Origin: Neocallimastix lanati (nom. inval.)
Taxonomy: Eukaryota; Neocallimastigomycota; Neocallimastigomycetes; Neocallimastigales; Neocallimastigaceae
Direction of reading: 5' to 3'
Length of the DNA stretch: 25,000 nucleotides
Assembly: GCA_016946835.1 (NCBI GenBank)
Contig: JACVTC010000014.1
Span: forward strand, 1,197,501 to 1,222,500
The notes beneath the pieces were generated by a model. It saw only the letters and a list, made by a program, of their open reading frames with translations, was not told where the DNA came from and did no database searches. Below are positions 20,563 to 25,000 of the stretch, piece by piece (the stretch's first letter is position 1; each line of letters begins with the position of its first letter). Position numbers and translations under genes: made by a program.

Positions 20563-21230
20563 GTTATACCGATTTATATGTTATACTATAATTAAAAAAA
20601 AAATTTTTTTTTTCTTTAATTATCAATTAATCATAATTTCATATAAATTCATTAATAATCAAAATTTATAAAATTTAAAATTTATGGTATATAAAATATA
20701 ATTATATAAAGTTCTATCAACTTTAAATTCCATTAATTATTGTAATTCAAAATTATATATATATGACTAAAATTTTTTTATTCATATAATTAATGTATCA
20801 ATTTGTATGTTTCAAATAAAAAATTAAAGTTTTTTAAAAATTAACATATTTATAAGGTACATTGAGGATTACTAAGTAAGAGATAAATGTTACAAAACCA
20901 ACCCAATTATCTCTCTCCGATTGGGAGATAAGACATTAACTCAAAATAATTAAAAGATATTTATTTTATATATTCATGTGAGTGAATACAGGCTCAATTT
21001 AAAACAACATTTATACAAAGTATTTTTTTTTAATTAAAAGAATTTCATTGGATTATTAATTTTTAAAATTTACATAAAATATAAAATAAATAAAATAATA
21101 ATTAAAATTCATATATTTAATTATTTAAAACTTTAATATTTATGATATATAAAAAAAATAACATAATTAAAATAAGGTTAAATGGAATACCATTATTTTT
21201 ATATAATATTTTTTTTATTTAATTTTTTTT
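20361..21230. other. AT-rich stretch with a small less AT-rich patch
   Basis: No gene. A (TA)n-T19 tract lies at 20519-20560. A short patch at 20856-21000 is less AT-rich and contains overlapping inverted pairs: CCCAAT/ATTGGG and TTATCTC/GAGATAA within 20904-20932. That could be a hairpin or a fragment of an inserted element. I find no second copy in the window. Confidence 0.4.
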
Positions 21231-21241
21231 TTTTTTTTTAA

Positions 21242-21321
21242 TTTTTTTCTTATTTTATAGATACTTCATAAAATCTATATATAAATATGTTCTTATTAAG
21301 AATTTGTTTTTATCTTATTTT

Positions 21322-21367
<46 letters not shown>

Positions 21368-21451
21368 TTTTTTTCTTATTTTATAGATACTTCATAAAAT
21401 CTATATATAAATATGCTCTTATTAAGAATTTGTTTTTATCTTATTTTAATT
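21242..21451. repeat. Tandem duplication (84-bp units, period 126) in the 3' flank of the surface-protein gene
   Basis: Unit 1 is 21242-21325 and unit 2 is 21368-21451. They differ at a single visible base (T21290 versus C21416). Between them sits a T run (21324-21365), and another T run precedes unit 1 (about 21222-21239). In the sense direction of the neighbouring minus-strand gene the order is: stop codon (21489), unit 2, A-tract, unit 1, A-tract. The near identity makes this a recent event. Confidence 0.95.
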
Positions 21452-21488
21452 AAGTTCTTGGCATTATCCAATAAAATTAATATTATTT

Positions 21489-22298
21489 TTAATACCAAAT
21501 ATACATCCAGCATGTTACAATTAACATTACTACAAGACTATTTAATGAGAATATTTTGATATTTTCTATTCCACTATCACTATCCTTATTTGAACCTGTA
21601 CCTTTATGTATACTAAATTTGTCGTCTTCATTTTCTGCATTTTTTTCTTCGTTACTAATTTCTTCTTCTGATTTGGGATCAGAATAGAGATGGAAATTAT
21701 CTAATAATATACTTGCTCCAGCAGCATTAATGAATTCAGTCCTTACTCCGATTTTCATTTCTTTTTCTTCCTTAACGTTGAAATAAAGACTAGTTTTATT
21801 CCAGATTTCTGGCATAGCATTTTCGAATATAAAAGGAATTTCATTCTCACCTGCCATAAGATAAGCCTGATGATTTGGTTTAGTCACACATTTGTTGTTT
21901 ACTGAAAGTTTATAGTTACCAGCAGGAAGTATCACTACTTGATACATTAATATTTCCGATTGTGTCCATGCATTACGAAGATAGTACATCTGTTTGCCAT
22001 CTGAAGGTTCACCTGGAGGACCAAAGTCATTATCAGTGGCAGTGGTATTAGCGTTCATAATGTCACTCACTCCATAACTTCCTATATCTTCTAATCCTTC
22101 GAGTTCCCAACCAATAAGATGCTCAGCAATATATGCATTACGAGTTGCGTCGTATTCAAGAGTACTTATGTCATCTTCTTCAAATGAAGGGTTCTTAAGG
22201 TACTTTGCAGTTATATCTTCCTCTCCATATACTGTAGAGGAGCAAAGATAAACTGCTAATATTAAGGAATTTACAACAAAAGCTTTATTGAATTTCAT
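21489..22298 (-). CDS. Secreted, probably GPI-anchored surface protein with galactose-binding-like domain (269 aa)
   Basis: Residues 1-25 form a signal peptide (KAFVVNSLILAVYLCSSTVYG, cleavage before EED). A jelly-roll, carbohydrate-binding-like domain follows at about 30-206: LKNPSFEE (34-41), W64 in LIGWELEG, GKQMYYLRNAW (101-111), LPAGNYKLSV (114-123), AYLMAGENEIPFIF, LYFNVKEEKEMKIGVR and the closing LLDNFHLYS (198-206). The 'NPSFE...LPAGNYKL...DNF.LY' frame is common in surface and carbohydrate-active proteins of Bacteroidetes. N-glycosylation sequons are at NTT 84 and NKT 167. A Glu/Ser/Asp-rich linker (207-245) leads to a hydrophobic C-terminus (251-269, ending MYIWY) with small residues before it, as in GPI-anchor signals; a single TM anchor is the alternative. 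No catalytic domain is present. It is intact, single-exon, and more GC-rich than its surroundings. Confidence 0.88.
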   Translation of the reverse strand: MKFNKAFVVNSLILAVYLCSSTVYGEEDITAKYLKNPSFEEDDISTLEYDATRNAYIAEHLIGWELEGLEDIGSYGVSDIMNANTTATDNDFGPPGEPSDGKQMYYLRNAWTQSEILMYQVVILPAGNYKLSVNNKCVTKPNHQAYLMAGENEIPFIFENAMPEIWNKTSLYFNVKEEKEMKIGVRTEFINAAGASILLDNFHLYSDPKSEEEISNEEKNAENEDDKFSIHKGTGSNKDSDSGIENIKIFSLNSLVVMLIVTCWMYIWY

Positions 22299-22700
22299 TT
22301 TTCTTTTTTTTCAGTGTTTTTTTTAATTTAATTTTTTTAATTTTTTTTTTCTTGTTAAAATAAATTTCCCAAAACAAATTATTATTGAAATAAAAAAAGT
22401 TTTAAAGAAAAATTGTCTTTATATATTTCTTTATAACCAATAATTCATTTTTTGTATTTTTAGATCTAAGAAAATTAATGAGTATAGTAATAATAAAAAT
22501 TTTTTAATAATTCAAACCTTAATTTTAAATTTAAACTAAAAATTCTAATTTTATTTAATATTAATAAAATTCTCTTCATGTACATTAATGATATATTATA
22601 TATTTTTATATTTTTAATTAATATCTTCTATTTTTATATATATAATTATCTTTTCTTATAAGTAATATCTCAATAATTTATAAAAAAAAAAAAAAATACT
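22299..22700. other. 5' flank of the surface-protein gene
   Basis: No gene. The 60 bp before the ATG are A-rich on the sense strand (many A6-A9 runs interrupted by CACTG), a plausible promoter/5' leader. Nothing else is recognisable. Confidence 0.45.
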
Positions 22701-22837
22701 TTTTTATTTCATTGGTGATGCGGTCGTGTATCCAACATCTAAAAAATTAATTACAATTTAAATTAATAATTATTAATTACATTTTAATAAATTTTAATAT
22801 ATTAAAATGTATAATTATATACAATTCTTAAAACACA

Positions 22838-23037
22838 AAGTTTATTACTATTAATGATGTTGTTCTTATTGATTCTGACTTAAACGTTAATCGCTACGTT
22901 GATACTTCTGAAGATAGTAACATCATGTCTGGTTTTGACGGTGAATTTATCGTTTTCTTAGATATTGAATTAGAAGAATTTTAATTCAAGAAGATTTTGC
23001 TAATGGTATGCTAAAGAAGAACAAGATGTTAATATTA
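22838..23037 (+). pseudogene. Frameshifted exon of an unidentified, possibly highly expressed gene
   Basis: From 22838 a clean 48-codon frame reads KFITINDVVLIDSDLNV, NRYVDTSEDSNIMSGF and DGEFIVFLDIELEEF, ending at TAA 22982-22984. Codons such as GAC, AAC, CGC, TAC, GTC-type choices are richer in C than elsewhere in the window, typical of well-expressed genes. Coding then seems to continue in other frames (IQEDFANG, then YAKEEQDVNI) up to a perfect donor GTAAGT at 23038-23043. An upstream patch at about 22710-22745 (IGDAVVYPTSKK on the plus strand) may belong to it. No following exon is found. I do not recognise the protein; a broken gene copy is the best reading. Confidence 0.4.
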
Positions 23038-23043
23038 GTAAGT

Positions 23044-23443
23044 TCTTACTTTCTTTATCAAAGTAAGCTCTTTACATTTTTAAAAAAAAATTGCAATATA
23101 TATATATATATATATTTAACAAAATAAAAATCTATTAATAAAACAATATTACATTTTTTTTTTTCCTAGTATAAAGTTAAATTATTAAAAATAATAAATG
23201 TGTTTATTTATTGTCTTACAATTGATAAACTTTTTAAAGTAATAGATAAAAATGTATAATGAAAAATTGTTGCTAATTATTTACATTAATTAAGAAATAA
23301 TATATGTTTAATTGCTTTAATAAAGATTGAGAATAAATTAGATTGTCCGTTTATTTTGTGGTCTATTTATTAATTTGCTGTTGTTCCTTAGTCATAATAC
23401 TTTCAATAATATTGCATTATCTGTATTATTATTATTAAATATA

Positions 23444-23487
<44 letters not shown>

Positions 23488-23770
23488 ATTTATTTTTTAT
23501 TTTTTATTTTTTATTTTTTCTTCTTTTCTTTTAATTTCTTTATCAAAAGCTTTTCTTTCTTTTTACTCTATTTCTTTTAGAATGCAAATAATTTTTTTTT
23601 TCATTTTTCTCTTTGTTTTAGGAATTTTCCATATCAAATAATTAAAATAAGCTTATTGAGTTGTTCTTACTAAACTTTTTTTTTTTTTTGAATGTTTCTT
23701 ATCATACTTTCTTTTTTATAATAATTAAAAATTTATTATAAAAAAGTAATACTAATAAAATATAAAACTA
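23044..23770. other. AT-rich gene-free stretch
   Basis: It holds a (TA)n tract at about 23097-23116, a (TA)n-T27 tract at about 23438-23487 and a T/C-rich segment to 23640. The 88-codon plus-strand frame at 23375-23641 is a Phe/Leu/Ile translation of these T-rich tracts and is not called. Confidence 0.6.
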
Positions 23771-23995
23771 TTATAGAATATTCTTAATAGGGATTGATTT
23801 TTTATTTTTTTCCAATTCATTAATAAAAATTATAGGTTATTTTTAATAGAATGAATATCTACAGTATTTTCCTTAAAAATATCTTTTATTTTTAAATAAT
23901 TAACAAAAAATTGTCATAGAGTAATTTATTTTAATATCTTTTATTAATAAAAGAATAAAAGAATATATCAATAAAAAATAGAAAGAGATAATATA
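23771..23995 (+). repeat. Interspersed repeat, copy 3
   Basis: Same block order as copies 1 and 2: TATAGAATATTCTTAATAGG, GATTGATTTTTTATTTTTTT, CCAATTCATTAATAAAAATT, ATAGGTTATTTTTAATAGAA, AAATAATTAACAAAAAATTG, CATAGAGTAATTTATTTTAA and AAAGAATATAT. It is the most diverged copy, in the same orientation, about 8 kb from copy 1. No ORF. Confidence 0.6.
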
Positions 23996-24172
23996 TTATT
24001 TCATTTTAATTATGTTTTAAATTCACTAGATAACAGAAAAAATATATTCAATAAATAAATAAATAAAAAAAAATAAAAAATAAAAAATAAAAAATAAAAA
24101 ATAAAAAATAAAAAATAAATAGAGAAAATATATTATTTCATTTTAATAATGTTTTAATTTCACAGAAAACAG
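23985..24172. repeat. Direct duplication flanking a 7-bp microsatellite
   Basis: The segment ATATTATTTCATTTTAAT, then (T/A)ATGTTTTAA and TTCAC, occurs at about 23991-24025 and again at about 24129-24162 with few differences. Between them is a (TAAAAAA)n array of about seven units at 24070-24118. The first copy abuts the 3' end of interspersed repeat copy 3. Confidence 0.8.
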
Positions 24173-24990
24173 AAAGCGGAAAAAAAATTTGGAATGACCA
24201 CTACAGGAGTTTTTAATAGTATAAAATATGGTATATATATGGTATATATAGCTATTTATATTTAAATATGCATATATATATATCGATAAATATACTACTT
24301 TATACTATATTTTAATATATGCTATTTATATGTATATTTGTACTAATTTATACTATTATGTTGTAATATTTATATATCTTAGGCCGAAAAAATATTCAAA
24401 AGAATTATTCCAATATTTTTCTTATATTCTTTAAATTGTATTTTATTATTCATATAAAATTTTTTGACTCATTTATATTTTCTTAAATGAAAGTAGAATA
24501 GTATTATTATATTTTTATAATTTTAATATCAAATAAAAAAAAAATTACGAATTATGATTTAAAATAATATACAATTATTATAAACATATCTCTTCATATA
24601 TATATATATATATATTATTTTATTTTATTTATTAATTCTTATTTATTATTTTAAAACTATTGTTTTTATTATTTAAATATTTAATAAATTATTATTAAAA
24701 TTTTAAATATATATAATAATGAAATATTGTTTTAAATAAAATTATAAATTATATTTAAAGAGATATCTCTTTAAATATAATTTTCTTTTTTTTTTATTCT
24801 AATTTACATTTTTAAAATATGACATTATTATTTTTTTATTATTTTATAAATAGAGAATAAGTAATATAAACACTTTACTTATGCTTTTAGTAAATAAAAA
24901 GTATAATTTTAGGTAACTGAAAATTTATGCATGATTAAAAACTACAATGATATATAACTATCCCATAAATATATTTGTTTTATTATTTAA
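24173..24990. other. AT-rich stretch to the right edge
   Basis: No coding signal. It contains a (TA)n tract at about 24596-24614, TATAT alternations at 24220-24300, and an inverted pair around 24745-24785 (TTATATTTAAAGAGATATCTCTTTAAATATAA is an almost perfect palindrome, centred on GATATC near 24763). Confidence 0.5.
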
Positions 24991-25000
24991 TTTTTAATTA

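Noticed and set aside
20414-20671. 85-codon plus-strand ORF
   Set aside because: It is composed of Phe/Ile/Lys runs from T-rich and TA tracts; not coding-like.
23375-23641. 88-codon plus-strand ORF as a membrane peptide
   Set aside because: The hydrophobicity comes from (TA)n and T-rich low-complexity DNA.

Overview
The window looks like nuclear DNA of an anaerobic gut fungus (Neocallimastigomycota). It is extremely AT-rich (clearly above 80% by eye, not counted). It is crowded with long homopolymer T or A runs and short microsatellites, and it holds a few low-GC genes separated by long non-coding stretches. Three things point to this group: spliceosomal introns in two genes, an ankyrin-repeat protein of the kind expanded in these fungi, and a secreted surface protein whose folded domain resembles those of rumen Bacteroidetes. 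The assignment is an inference. Another AT-extreme eukaryote cannot be excluded without a database search.

Layout. (1) Positions 1-997, minus strand, hold the first four exons of a UCH37/UCHL5-type ubiquitin hydrolase that runs off the left edge. (2) Positions 1555-2350, minus strand, hold a decayed Ty1/copia RT/RNase H remnant; a second, smaller one lies at 8735-8960. (3) Positions 2951-3440 hold a GC-richer patch, a perfect 19-bp hairpin and an antisense tRNA 3' end that includes CCA. (4) An ankyrin-repeat gene lies at 4107-5072 (+), preceded by a 35-codon upstream ORF. (5) Positions 5901-7133 (minus) hold a five-exon gene, reconstructed here, for a small multi-pass membrane protein with a PY-motif tail. 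(6) A Cys-rich decayed fragment lies at 10398-10738. (7) An intact 216-aa gene of possible LOR/tubby-like fold lies at 13528-14178 (minus). (8) Positions 14179-24990 are mostly non-coding but hold three copies of an unnamed interspersed repeat, a decayed plus-strand gene (17389-18289), a dUTPase-like remnant (19890-20360, minus), the secreted surface protein gene (21489-22298, minus) with a tandemly duplicated 3' flank, and a frameshifted exon at 22838-23037 (+).

No operon-like or pathway-level linkage between the genes is visible. The intact genes suggest proteasome or chromatin deubiquitination (UCH37), ubiquitin-dependent membrane trafficking (PY protein) and cell-surface carbohydrate or protein contact (secreted protein). 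The first two share a ubiquitin theme, but nothing in the sequence shows that this adjacency matters. I found no convincing new defence, toxin or biosynthetic system. The most interesting signals are the tRNA-end/hairpin composite, the three-copy repeat family, and the 3' flank duplicated together with its A-tract.
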